From IMG/VR virus record IMGVR_UViG_3300022837_000097, positions 1-23,775 of that record: DNA of 23,775 bases; one strand, 5' to 3'. Both the position numbers and the translations under genes were made by a program. Shown here piece after piece: positions 1-6,284 of the stretch. This DNA is from a virus. The stretch's first letter is position 1. Each line of letters starts with the position of its first letter. Below the pieces are notes generated by a model that saw only the letters and a list, made by a program, of their open reading frames with translations, did not search any database and was not told the DNA's origin.

Positions 1-1
1 T

Positions 2-511
2 GTTGCAGAAAGCTTCGATAACACAACAGCTGATCTCACACTCGTGTCTGGAGCACTTGACGTTGAAGTTGGTGCAAACAGCGACGGTTTGGCAGACATT
101 GAAGTGGGCGTGACTGTATCTGACTTCCGCATTGCTGTTGGTACAGATGCTGTTAAATCAGACAACTTGTACGTACGTGGAGAATATACACGCTCTGCTG
201 ATATGATTAGCGGCATCGACGTGTACGGCACGGCAGCTCTTCAATATACAAGCACAACCGATTTTAGCAACGGTATGTGGTCTATTGATCCTACTATGGG
301 CGTATCATATGAGATCACATACATGGTCAGTGTGTATGGTGAAGTTGGGTACGGATGGGACGTATCAAACAACTTTGACAGTTTGGGCGGTATTGTTGAA
401 GTTGGGGCACCATTCACATTTACGTCTGGAACAACCGTTACACCAAGCCTTGTTTATTCAACAGACTCAGAAAACGTAGACTTGAATGTAAACGCAACAT
501 ATCGTTTCTGA
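2..511 (+). CDS. Outer-membrane beta-barrel (porin-like) protein, 3' part
   Basis: The reading frame is open from base 2, so the true start lies before the window; the GTG at 44 is only an internal codon. The visible 169 residues are a run of alternating polar and hydrophobic stretches with many Gly, Thr, Val and Tyr, as in amphipathic beta strands separated by short Asn/Asp/Ser turns. The chain ends in Tyr-Arg-Phe. A C-terminal aromatic residue, usually Phe, is the BAM-complex recognition signal of Gram-negative outer-membrane barrels. The likely role is a porin or porin-like barrel made in the infected cell, but the substrate cannot be read from sequence and the signal peptide is outside the window. 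A virion surface beta protein is the main alternative. A hairpin terminator follows, then heme oxygenase. Confidence 0.6.
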   Translation, partial: VAESFDNTTADLTLVSGALDVEVGANSDGLADIEVGVTVSDFRIAVGTDAVKSDNLYVRGEYTRSADMISGIDVYGTAALQYTSTTDFSNGMWSIDPTMGVSYEITYMVSVYGEVGYGWDVSNNFDSLGGIVEVGAPFTFTSGTTVTPSLVYSTDSENVDLNVNATYRF

Positions 512-534
512 CGCACAAATATAGTTTGTAAAAG

Positions 535-555
535 GAGGGGCCATAATAGCCCCTC
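535..555 (+). terminator. Hairpin terminator after the barrel gene
   Basis: The inverted repeat GAGGGGC / GCCCCTC gives a 7-bp GC-rich stem with a 7-nt loop, followed by TTTCTCAT. It lies 24 nt after the barrel stop and just before the heme oxygenase ribosome site. The U tract is short, so termination may be partial and heme oxygenase may be reached by read-through. Confidence 0.6.
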
Positions 556-577
556 TTTCTCATCAACAGGAGTTATA

Positions 578-1165
578 ATGTCATTAAAAGAATTGACGTG
601 GGAAAATCACAAAAAGGTCGAGAGAACAGTTTTTGTGAAACGTCTTCTCAAAAAACGCCTTTCACAACACCAGTATTACGTATATCTTTGTAACCTACAC
701 CACGTGTATGTACATCTTGAAGAATGTGCGAGACAAACAGGTGTACTTGAAAATATTGAAGATATTTCAAGAGCTTCCAAGATGAACGATGATATATTAG
801 AGATGGAGAGCACAAATCCTTCGTTTGTAGTTCCTACAATGTGTAAAGCTACACACGCTTACATCGACCATTTAAACACCATCAAAGAAGATTACGATTC
901 CCTTTTGGCCCATGTTTATGTCAGACACATGGGCGATCTATCTGGTGGCCAAATCATCAAAAAATATGTGCCAGGGCCTTCGACACATTATGACTTTGAC
1001 TGTGAGGTAGATGATTTGAAAACTAGAGTGAGAGAAAAATTGCATGATGGTCTTGCAACTGAAGCTAACATGTGCTTTGAATTTGTCCACAAAGTTTTTG
1101 ATGAAATTGAAGTGGTGTTTGCTAACATGGAATTGTCGAACCCACCACAAACAACTGTGGTCTAA
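578..1165 (+). CDS. ho1: Heme oxygenase (biliverdin-producing)
   Basis: Soluble heme oxygenase, which uses O2 and an electron donor such as ferredoxin to open heme to biliverdin, CO and Fe2+. The 195-residue length is close to bacterial and cyanophage enzymes. His11 in the N-terminal helix (WENHKKVE) is in the position of the proximal heme-iron ligand. The distal-helix signature G119-D-L-S-G-G-Q125 is intact, including the glycines that flex over heme and the Asp that organises active-site water. The start ATG has AGGAG five nt upstream. The next gene starts 10 nt after the stop, so the two are probably cotranscribed. No biliverdin reductase (PcyA, PebS) is seen nearby. With hemA about 10 kb downstream it suggests phage control of heme, iron or bilin supply. 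The family call is firm; the purpose is inference. Confidence 0.93.
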   Translation: MSLKELTWENHKKVERTVFVKRLLKKRLSQHQYYVYLCNLHHVYVHLEECARQTGVLENIEDISRASKMNDDILEMESTNPSFVVPTMCKATHAYIDHLNTIKEDYDSLLAHVYVRHMGDLSGGQIIKKYVPGPSTHYDFDCEVDDLKTRVREKLHDGLATEANMCFEFVHKVFDEIEVVFANMELSNPPQTTVV

Positions 1166-1175
1166 GGCGTACAAT

Positions 1176-1808
1176 ATGAACGACGACAGTAAAGCATATC
1201 GCGAATGTCCTGATCTCGTACACTTGTTCAACAAGCTGTGGCTTGCAGAGAATCTCAACTATTATTGTGGACCTGGTGGTGTAGGACCTGAAACGCCAGG
1301 GTGGTTTGTTTCAAGGCCTGTCATGAACTTGCGTGGAATGGGGATAGGTGCAGAGAAAATCTGGATGGATAAGGGTGAGTTGTGCAAAGTACAGCCAGGT
1401 TATTTCTGGTGCGAATGGTTTGAAGGGCCACATTGTTCTGTTTCATATACTGTGAAAGATGGCGCTGCAGTTCAGACATCGTGCTATCAAGGAATCAATC
1501 GCCCAACAGATCTATCTACGTTTATATCGTGGGAAAAGGTCGAACGTGACAATTTTAACATTCCACAATTTCTATATGACGATTTAGTAAAAGTTCCTTC
1601 GTTCAACGTGGAGTTTATAGGCGACAAAATAATTGAAGTTCACCTTCGTGACAGTCCTGATCCTCAATACAATTCTTTGATTCCTGTGTGGGAAAAGAAT
1701 GAAGAAGTTGTTGATATACTACACAAAAACGGTTATACTTATGTTCATGCACCTGAGGATGCAGATGGTTTCTTGTTGAAACCAAGATACGGATTCTTTG
1801 TTAAATGA
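1176..1808 (+). CDS. Conserved T4-like phage protein of unknown function
   Basis: A 210-residue protein in the same transcription unit as heme oxygenase. The frame is open upstream to 1044, but that part overlaps heme oxygenase, so I place the start at 1176, the first ATG after its stop, with TAAGG upstream. The sequence is rich in Trp, Tyr, Pro and Gly. It carries a Tyr-Tyr-Cys-Gly-Pro-Gly-Gly-Val segment near residue 30 and a segment VEFIGDKIIEVHLRDSPDP near residue 150. It looks soluble, with no signal peptide or membrane segment. I recognise similar proteins of unassigned function from T4-like cyanophages and other marine myoviruses. Nothing visible gives a catalytic motif. A role tied to bilins because of its neighbour would be guesswork. 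Confidence 0.8.
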   Translation: MNDDSKAYRECPDLVHLFNKLWLAENLNYYCGPGGVGPETPGWFVSRPVMNLRGMGIGAEKIWMDKGELCKVQPGYFWCEWFEGPHCSVSYTVKDGAAVQTSCYQGINRPTDLSTFISWEKVERDNFNIPQFLYDDLVKVPSFNVEFIGDKIIEVHLRDSPDPQYNSLIPVWEKNEEVVDILHKNGYTYVHAPEDADGFLLKPRYGFFVK

Positions 1809-1829
1809 AGATAGTCACGTGACTATCTT
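1808..1829. repeat. Perfect 22-bp palindrome
   Basis: A self-complementary 22-nt stretch centred on CACGTG starts on the last base of the preceding stop codon. As RNA it could form a stem of about 9 bp. No T tract follows (AGTTCC), so it is not a textbook terminator. It could be a weak terminator, a transcript 3'-end protector or a protein-binding site. Confidence 0.7.
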
Positions 1830-1871
1830 AGTTCCAAACATCCACACCACATCGATCTCATTTAATGTAAC

Positions 1872-1895
1872 ACCATTCAGTATATACTGAATGGT
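1872..1895. repeat. Perfect 24-bp palindrome ahead of a small gene
   Basis: ACCATTCAGTAT followed by its exact reverse complement gives 24 self-complementary bases, ending 18 nt before the ATG at 1914. The ribosome site GAAAGGA starts two nt after it. It could be an operator for a dimeric regulator or a transcript hairpin near the ribosome site. It lies 42 nt from another perfect palindrome of unrelated sequence. Confidence 0.7.
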
Positions 1896-1913
1896 AGAAA
1901 GGATAAACTTTTT

Positions 1914-2117
1914 ATGGCAATAGTAAAGACACACATGAAAGAAGCAGACAATGTGTCCTTCGAGGCACAGATACATCACACCGATACAATGTTTTCTATA
2001 AAGTATTTTGTGAATGGTAATCAAGTCAACAGTGAAGAATATCCTGACAAGACTGCGAAATTTGTCGAAAGTACAGCAGCGAGTTGGTTAGCAGGGATTA
2101 ATGTGTTGAATGGTTGA
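1914..2117 (+). CDS. Small hypothetical protein
   Basis: A 67-residue soluble protein with a GAAAGGA ribosome site about 11 nt before the ATG. I do not recognise the family. The composition is ordinary, with a mix of beta-like segments (FEAQIHH, FSIKYFVNG) and a helical C-terminal third. Its 3' end overlaps the next start by 8 nt, typical of compact phage gene strings. It precedes the gp33-gp59-gp32 block and could be an early or middle gene. Confidence 0.6.
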   Translation: MAIVKTHMKEADNVSFEAQIHHTDTMFSIKYFVNGNQVNSEEYPDKTAKFVESTAASWLAGINVLNG

Positions 2118-2319
2118 AAAATATGGCAACTATGAAGTAGATTTTACAGAATTATTTGTCCGTCTAAAGATAAGCGAAGGCGACTATGAATATATCATAT
2201 CTGTAGACATGTATTCTTCAAGACAAGATGCACGCTGCGCATGCAGGGCATTTCAAATTGGTTTTACAAGCGCGCAGGAATATACGCGCAGAAAGTTGCA
2301 GAATTTAATATGGATATGA
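2110..2319 (+). CDS. Small hypothetical protein
   Basis: A 69-codon frame that starts inside the last codons of the gene at 1914 and ends at a TGA sharing an ATGA with a possible gp33 start at 2316. The N-terminal half looks protein-like (FTELFVRLKISEGDYEYIISVDMY). The last third overlaps an alternative frame that also reads plausibly (SNWFYKRAGIYAQKV), so the C-terminal end is uncertain and a frameshift between the two cannot be excluded. No family is recognised. Confidence 0.5.
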   Translation: MVEKYGNYEVDFTELFVRLKISEGDYEYIISVDMYSSRQDARCACRAFQIGFTSAQEYTRRKLQNLIWI

Positions 2320-2558
2320 CAACATTAGATACTCAAACACCTGAACGGATTCACCTCGCGATTGAAAAGCGATTGGCGATTGGAGCGTCCTACATAGACG
2401 CTTTGGTGGAATATGCTGATGAGCACAACCTCGAAATAGAAGCTGTTGCTGATATCATCAAGAAGTCACCTACTATCAAGGAAAAGATCAGGGTTGAGGC
2501 AAAGAATAGGAGACTATTAAAGAACAATGACACTACTTCAACACGCTTCTTTGAATGA
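2316..2558 (+). CDS. 33: Late transcription co-activator, gp33 type
   Basis: In T4, gp33 bridges host RNA polymerase and the sliding clamp so that late promoters fire. This 80-residue product has the pattern I know from short gp33 proteins of marine T4-like phages: a helix TPERIHLAIEKRL, the core GASYIDALVEYADEHNLEIEAVADII, then KKSPTIKEKIRVEAKNR. Its position directly before gp59 and gp32 matches T4. I chose ATG 2316 because it forms an ATGA with the upstream stop. ATG 2310 and ATG 2241 are alternatives, the latter adding 25 residues. The presence of gp33 agrees with the TATAAATA-type boxes in the window. Confidence 0.75.
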   Translation: MTTLDTQTPERIHLAIEKRLAIGASYIDALVEYADEHNLEIEAVADIIKKSPTIKEKIRVEAKNRRLLKNNDTTSTRFFE

Positions 2559-3129
2559 AACAGGCTTTAAAGCATACACCACTTACCTTGCTCTGAAGCG
2601 ACACTTTACTACTCCATCTTACGACTACCACAAGTACAACGGAAAAGTAAACGCATCTTTTGAAAGTTTTATCCACAGAAAGGACGCTTTTACATTTCAA
2701 CGGATGGGCAAACAAAAAGACTACGAAGGTTTGATTTTATCAAACATCATACTCAATCCTAAGGTCTGGGCAGGTCAATTGCTAGACGAATCAGCACGTG
2801 CTATTCATACAGATTGGGCCAAAAAACAAAGTGCAATCACTCACCATCTAAAAGAAGGATTGAACGATCTAGACGATGATCTACAATCAAATTTCAAAAT
2901 AGACAACGGACAATATCCACACATAGTCAATCTTTATCTTCAAAAGCGGATCACGCTTGAACTACTTACGATAATTACAAAGATGACTAACAGCCAAGCA
3001 TATTGGAACAAGGCAGTAACAGACAAAGTTCTGTTTCCTGACATAATGCAGAAGATCGATAAGTATCACCCATTTCTTGTATACTCAAAAGAAAAAGTAA
3101 CAAAAGTGATAAAAGATCGATTCTTCTAA
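2527..3129 (+). CDS. 59: Helicase loader (gp59)
   Basis: In T4, gp59 loads the gp41 helicase onto gp32-coated forked DNA during origin and recombination-dependent replication. This 200-residue protein is near the T4 length (217). It has the family's N-terminal pattern GFKAYTTYLALKRHFTTP followed by a YDYxKYNGKVNASFESFxxRKD-like segment, and a basic, helical C-terminal half. It starts 32 nt inside the 3' end of gp33, with AGGAG about 14 nt upstream. Its partners gp32 and gp41 are encoded just downstream. I see no frameshift or loss. Confidence 0.9.
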   Translation: MTLLQHASLNETGFKAYTTYLALKRHFTTPSYDYHKYNGKVNASFESFIHRKDAFTFQRMGKQKDYEGLILSNIILNPKVWAGQLLDESARAIHTDWAKKQSAITHHLKEGLNDLDDDLQSNFKIDNGQYPHIVNLYLQKRITLELLTIITKMTNSQAYWNKAVTDKVLFPDIMQKIDKYHPFLVYSKEKVTKVIKDRFF

Positions 3130-3148
3130 CTAAACTCACCAAAAACCA

Positions 3149-3156
3149 CATAAATA
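3149..3156 (+). promoter_or_regulatory. Late-type promoter box CATAAATA before gp32
   Basis: CATAAATA lies 79 nt before the gp32 start in the gap after gp59. It differs from the T4 late box TATAAATA only at the first base, and the same variant occurs at 12871 and, on the other strand, at 12830. It would give gp32 late as well as read-through expression. Confidence 0.45.
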
Positions 3157-3227
3157 CACTCGTAGCTGCAGAAGGTTACGCAAAACTGTCATATAAAATT
3201 CATACATCGCAAAACAAGGAGATATTA

Positions 3228-4151
3228 ATGTCTTTTGCAAATTTAAAGAAGAACCGTTCAAGCTCACTGGAGAAACTTTCGTCACAGCTTGACAAGATGG
3301 CCTCAAAAGGCTTCGCAGATCCCCTAAAAGAAAAATACTGGGTCCCTACTCGTGACACTGCAGGTAATGGTTTTGCAATCATTCGCTTCCTTCCTGCTGG
3401 CGAGAATGACGCCGCTCCTTTCGTTCGTGTGTGGGATCACGCATTCAAGAGTACAGGTGGGTGGTACATCGAGAAGTCTTTGTCGACAATTGGACAAGAT
3501 GATCCGCTGGGCAAATTCAACGCAAAACTGTGGAATACAGGGAATGAAGCTGACAAAGAGCAGGCCCGCAAGCAGAAGCGCCGTCTAAAGTATCATTCAA
3601 ACATTCTCGTCATTAAAGATTCAGCCAACCCTGAAAACGAAGGTAAAGTCTTTCTTTACGCGTACGGTAAAAAGATCTTTGATAAGGTGAACGACATGAT
3701 GAGGCCACAATTCGAAGACGAGACACCAATCAACCCATTCGACTTCTGGGTAGGTGCTAACTTCAAATTGAAGATTCGTCAATATGAAGGCTATCCAAAC
3801 TACGATCGTTCAGAGTGGGAAGAAGCGTCCCAATTGTACGATGGCGACGAAGTCAAGCTTGAAGAGACGTACAAGCAGCTGAATTCTCTTGAAGAGTTGA
3901 TTGCACCCTCACAATTCAAAACATACGACGATCTGCAGGCACGTCTGCACAAAGTACTTGGCGTTTCAGGCGACGGCAGCGAAGGTGGCAATTCCACTGC
4001 AGAAACTATGATTGATGATGATCTTGATATGAGCAAACTCGGCAACGTCTCAGACGAACCCGAAAAGAAAAGCTCTACTTCTGATACATCCAAATCTGAC
4101 GAGACGGACGATGACGATTTGGCATTCTTCCGCAATCTCGCCGATAATTAA
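3228..4151 (+). CDS. 32: Single-stranded DNA-binding protein (gp32)
   Basis: gp32 coats ssDNA and organises replication, recombination and repair. The 307-residue protein has the expected three parts. The basic N-terminal arm (KKNRSSSLEKLSSQLDKM) drives cooperativity. The core starts at RDTAGNGFAIIRFLPAGENDAAPFVR and includes WYIE, the KYHSNILVIKDSANPENEGKVF segment and the PFDFWVGANFKLK segment. The C-terminal tail is acidic and Ser/Asp-rich and ends DDDDLAFFRNLADN. The T4 zinc site (His-Cys-Cys-Cys) is absent: the matching region, STIGQDDPLGKFNAKLW, has no cysteine. The core is probably stabilised without zinc, as I recall for cyanophage gp32. AAGGAG stands at the ribosome site, and a strong hairpin follows the stop. 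Confidence 0.95.
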   Translation: MSFANLKKNRSSSLEKLSSQLDKMASKGFADPLKEKYWVPTRDTAGNGFAIIRFLPAGENDAAPFVRVWDHAFKSTGGWYIEKSLSTIGQDDPLGKFNAKLWNTGNEADKEQARKQKRRLKYHSNILVIKDSANPENEGKVFLYAYGKKIFDKVNDMMRPQFEDETPINPFDFWVGANFKLKIRQYEGYPNYDRSEWEEASQLYDGDEVKLEETYKQLNSLEELIAPSQFKTYDDLQARLHKVLGVSGDGSEGGNSTAETMIDDDLDMSKLGNVSDEPEKKSSTSDTSKSDETDDDDLAFFRNLADN

Positions 4152-4162
4152 GATAGAGATGA

Positions 4163-4190
4163 GAGGCTGTTGATTTGAATCAACAGCCTC
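4163..4190 (+). terminator. Hairpin terminator after gp32
   Basis: GAGGCTGTTGAT pairs with its exact complement ATCAACAGCCTC around a 4-nt loop, giving a 12-bp stem 11 nt after the gp32 stop. ACTCATTAT follows, so there is no long U tract. It may end or stabilise the abundant gp32 transcript and uncouple it from uvsX. Confidence 0.65.
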
Positions 4191-4218
4191 ACTCATTATC
4201 ACTTAGAAACAACACAAC

Positions 4219-4497
4219 ATGACAAAAAAGACAGACTCAGATGTTGAGTTTGACTTCGGGTTTTCGTTTGTCGACGAGAATGTTGAAGTCAAACTCGAAG
4301 AACATTCACCACAAAAAGAAGAGATAGAAGAATTGCAATCGCGTGTAGATCTTCTATACGATACTATCACTCCGTTTCTCGACAACCTATGCAGAAACCC
4401 AAGCAGGTCAACTATCCTTTGGCCTAATAGAGTGGAAAAGATTACTGAATTTAAGACACGTTTGAAAATGATCACAGAAGGGAAACATAAAAAATGA
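4219..4497 (+). CDS. Small conserved protein between gp32 and UvsX
   Basis: A 92-residue protein that starts acidic (DSDVEFDFGFSFVDENVEV), continues as a charged helix (KEEIEELQSRVDLLYDTITPFLDNL) and ends with NPSRSTILWPNRVEKITEFKTRL. I recognise this layout from small proteins in the same gp32-uvsX gap of T4-like cyanophages, where a WPNR motif is also present; no function is known to me. It ends in an ATGA overlap with uvsX, so translation is probably coupled and the product may act with the recombinase. Confidence 0.75.
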   Translation: MTKKTDSDVEFDFGFSFVDENVEVKLEEHSPQKEEIEELQSRVDLLYDTITPFLDNLCRNPSRSTILWPNRVEKITEFKTRLKMITEGKHKK

Positions 4498-5402
4498 GTA
4501 CACTACTTGAAAAGATGCTAAGCACGGGGAGTACCAAATCTTCTGCTGTTCTATCCTCATCGCCCTTTTTCAATGCAAAGGAAGCGATTCCTACCGACTT
4601 GCCAATTCTCAACATTGCATTTAGTGGATCTATTGATGGCGGACTTCTGCCAGGATTGACTGTCGTTGCAGGCGTATCAAAGAGCTTCAAAACTCTATTG
4701 AGCCTCTACTGCATGAAGGCATATCTGGACAAATACCCTGAGGGAATTGCACTGCTATACGACTCTGAGTTTGGTATTACACCAGAGTACATTGAGAGCA
4801 TCGACATCGACATCGATCGCGTTGTTCACATTCCCGTTAAGGATGTTGAGGAGCTCAAGTTTGACATGGTTCAAAAGTTAGATGCGATTGGCAAAAAAGA
4901 CAAAGTGTTTATCATGATTGACTCAGTCGGTAACCTTGCATCTAAGAAAGAGCTAGAAGATGCACAAAACGAAAAGTCTGTCGCAGACATGTCGCGTGCC
5001 AAGAGCTTGAAGTCGTTGTTTCGTATCATCACACCATACCTCACAACCAAAAGCATTCCGTGTCTTGCAGTAAATCACGTATATTCAGAAATCGGCATTT
5101 TTCCAAAGGCTATTGTTAGTGGTGGATGTGTGATTGCAGGTACTAATATTCAGACCCCAACTGGTCTCAAGTCAATCGAGGATTTTAATGTTGGAGAAAG
5201 AGTTATTACGCAGTACGGAGACATGGAAGTGTCACATGTCTGGAATCCTGACACGCTTGATGATGGCAACCCTGAATGTTTTGAAATTGAATTTGAAGAT
5301 GGTTACATTGTCACGTGTTCTGACGAACATAGGTTCATTATTGATGGAGAATGGGTCGCAGCTAAAGACCTTAAACCTGGTGCTGAATGTCAAGTTGTTT
5401 AA
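4494..5402 (+). CDS. uvsX: UvsX recombinase, N-terminal part fused to N-intein
   Basis: UvsX is the T4-type RecA homologue that forms filaments on ssDNA and pairs homologous strands. This gene encodes residues 1-211 of the recombinase followed by a 91-residue N-terminal half-intein and a TAA stop. The extein part has the P-loop G60-V-S-K-S-F-K-T67, a Walker B-like FIMIDSVGNL segment, and ends at IVSGG. The cut lies just before TGIMYSA, in the region of the DNA-binding L2 loop. The intein begins with Cys212. The C-terminal part is the separate gene at 5701. Joined, the exteins give about 360 residues, close to T4 UvsX (391). Activity would need trans-splicing of the two products. Confidence 0.92.
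   Translation: MSTLLEKMLSTGSTKSSAVLSSSPFFNAKEAIPTDLPILNIAFSGSIDGGLLPGLTVVAGVSKSFKTLLSLYCMKAYLDKYPEGIALLYDSEFGITPEYIESIDIDIDRVVHIPVKDVEELKFDMVQKLDAIGKKDKVFIMIDSVGNLASKKELEDAQNEKSVADMSRAKSLKSLFRIITPYLTTKSIPCLAVNHVYSEIGIFPKAIVSGGCVIAGTNIQTPTGLKSIEDFNVGERVITQYGDMEVSHVWNPDTLDDGNPECFEIEFEDGYIVTCSDEHRFIIDGEWVAAKDLKPGAECQVV
5127..5399 (+). other. Split intein in UvsX, N-terminal half
   Basis: Residues 212-302 of the gene product. Block A begins with Cys1 (CVIAGTNIQTPTG), then SIEDFNVGERVIT. Block B is VTCSDEHRF, with the conserved His of the T-x-x-H motif. The half ends WVAAKDLKPGAECQVV and stops. No endonuclease domain is fused. These are the standard splicing blocks of a class 1 Hint-fold intein. 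Confidence 0.88.
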
Positions 5403-5421
5403 ATTAATGTTATGAGCGGAG

Positions 5422-5477
5422 TAAGAGAGTCCTTAGTCATTATGAATAATGATAACAACAAACAAAGGACTCTCTTA
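5422..5477 (+). promoter_or_regulatory. Hairpin covering the ribosome site of the endonuclease relic
   Basis: TAAGAGAGTCCTT (5422-5434) is the exact reverse complement of AAGGACTCTCTTA (5465-5477). The right arm contains the AAGGA ribosome site and the A of the ATG at 5477. A transcript running in from uvsX would fold so that this start is hidden. The 30-nt loop contains the late-box-like TATGAATA. This is the layout known for T4 intron and free-standing endonuclease genes such as I-TevI, where early RNA is untranslated and a late promoter in the loop yields RNA lacking the left arm. Confidence 0.7.
5441..5448 (+). promoter_or_regulatory. Late-promoter-like box inside the hairpin loop
   Basis: TATGAATA differs by one base from TATAAATA. 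A start about 6-8 nt downstream would fall inside the loop and give an RNA that has the AAGGA site but lacks the left hairpin arm. Confidence 0.4.
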
Positions 5478-5669
5478 TGAACATTATTTACAAGATCACA
5501 TTTCAACATCGTCTGGCTCAGAACATTCAGCCTTATTATTACATAGGATCAAAAACTAGTTGTACTGTAGTCGAAGGTGTTATATTGAACTCTAAAGGTA
5601 AACATGAACAGATGGCACGGTGAAAAATGCAAAAGTAAGAGTTTATATCCAGATGATAGTTTGGTATAG
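5477..5669 (+). pseudogene. Remnant of a GIY-YIG homing endonuclease
   Basis: An ATG at 5477 with AAGGA seven nt upstream opens a 48-codon frame. Its product begins MNIIYKITFQHRL and continues PYYYIGSK, the IYK ... YYIG pair at the start of a GIY-YIG nuclease domain. The frame then reaches TGA at 5621. From 5604 a different frame reads RWHGEKCKSKSLYP, which looks like the C-terminal DNA-contact motif (RWHGxxCK) of phage homing endonucleases, and stops at 5669. The whole middle, including the catalytic Arg and Glu, is missing. The best reading is an internal deletion with a frame change in a gene that sat between the two halves of the uvsX intein. Activity is very unlikely. Confidence 0.7.
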
Positions 5670-5700
5670 TTGACAAATTTAACACATTAAAGGAAACAAT

Positions 5701-5817
5701 ATGAAAATACGCTCTATTAGATCAGTAGGTAAGTTGCCTGTATATGATCTATCAGTAAACAGTGACAATTATGATGAGCAGCAATATGTGCTGGAAAATG
5801 GTGTAGTTACTCACAAT
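5701..5817 (+). other. Split intein in UvsX, C-terminal half
   Basis: Residues 1-39. Block F is VGKLPVYDLSVNSDNY and block G ends ENGVVTHN, with His38-Asn39 before Thr40 of the extein. The length is typical of natural C-inteins. All residues needed for splicing in trans with the half at 5127 are visible. Confidence 0.88.
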
Positions 5818-6267
5818 ACGGGAATCATGTATTCAGCAAATACTGTATTCATCATCAGCAAGGCACAAGAGAAAGACGGAACCGAGCTTGCAGGATGGAA
5901 GTTCACAATCAACATTGAGAAGTCACGTTACGTCAAAGAGAAATCTAAACTACCATTCACTGTAATGTATGAGGATGGTATACAAAAGTGGACTGCAATC
6001 TTCGACATTGCGATGGAATCTGGCTTCATCACGAAACCGAAGGTTGGTTGGTACAATCTTGTTGATCCTGAAACAGGCGAAGTAGACGAGAAGAACTATC
6101 GTCAGGCAGATGTGGTTACTAACAATGCTTTTTTTGAAAAACTTGTTAAAAACGTGGATTTCAAAGAGTTTGTAGAGCGCAAGTTCAAACTGTCTGCAAC
6201 TCAAAAGAAGTCGGACGACAACCACAGAGAAGATGATGTGGAAATGGATATGGACACAGACGAGTAA
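5701..6267 (+). CDS. uvsX: UvsX recombinase, C-intein fused to C-terminal part
   Basis: This second gene of the broken recombinase has its own start, with AAAGGAA seven nt before the ATG. Residues 1-39 are the C-terminal half-intein. Residues 40-188 are the recombinase C-terminal part, starting Thr40-GIMYSANTVFIISKAQEKDG and including KFTINIEKSRYVKEKSKLPF, which aligns with T4 UvsX downstream of its own GG-TGVMYSA. The acidic tail (DDVEMDMDTDE) also matches the T4 protein. The C-extein +1 residue is Thr, a permitted nucleophile. The gene lies 298 nt after the stop of the N-terminal gene, with an endonuclease relic between, and a strong hairpin follows it. Confidence 0.9.
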   Translation: MKIRSIRSVGKLPVYDLSVNSDNYDEQQYVLENGVVTHNTGIMYSANTVFIISKAQEKDGTELAGWKFTINIEKSRYVKEKSKLPFTVMYEDGIQKWTAIFDIAMESGFITKPKVGWYNLVDPETGEVDEKNYRQADVVTNNAFFEKLVKNVDFKEFVERKFKLSATQKKSDDNHREDDVEMDMDTDE

Positions 6268-6284
6268 ACAGTGTACGATTGAAT

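Noticed and set aside
1044-1175. Extended N-terminus of the gene after heme oxygenase
   Set aside because: It lies wholly within heme oxygenase in another frame and has no ribosome site; the family pattern begins after the ATG at 1176.
938-1258. 106-codon minus-strand frame opposite heme oxygenase
   Set aside because: It runs antisense through a well-conserved enzyme, has no ribosome site, and its product has no recognisable pattern.
5403-5700. Group I intron between the two uvsX genes
   Set aside because: The flanking intein blocks with Cys1 and His-Asn, plus separate stop and start signals, explain the split. RNA splicing would leave intein sequence in the protein, and no intron core was seen.
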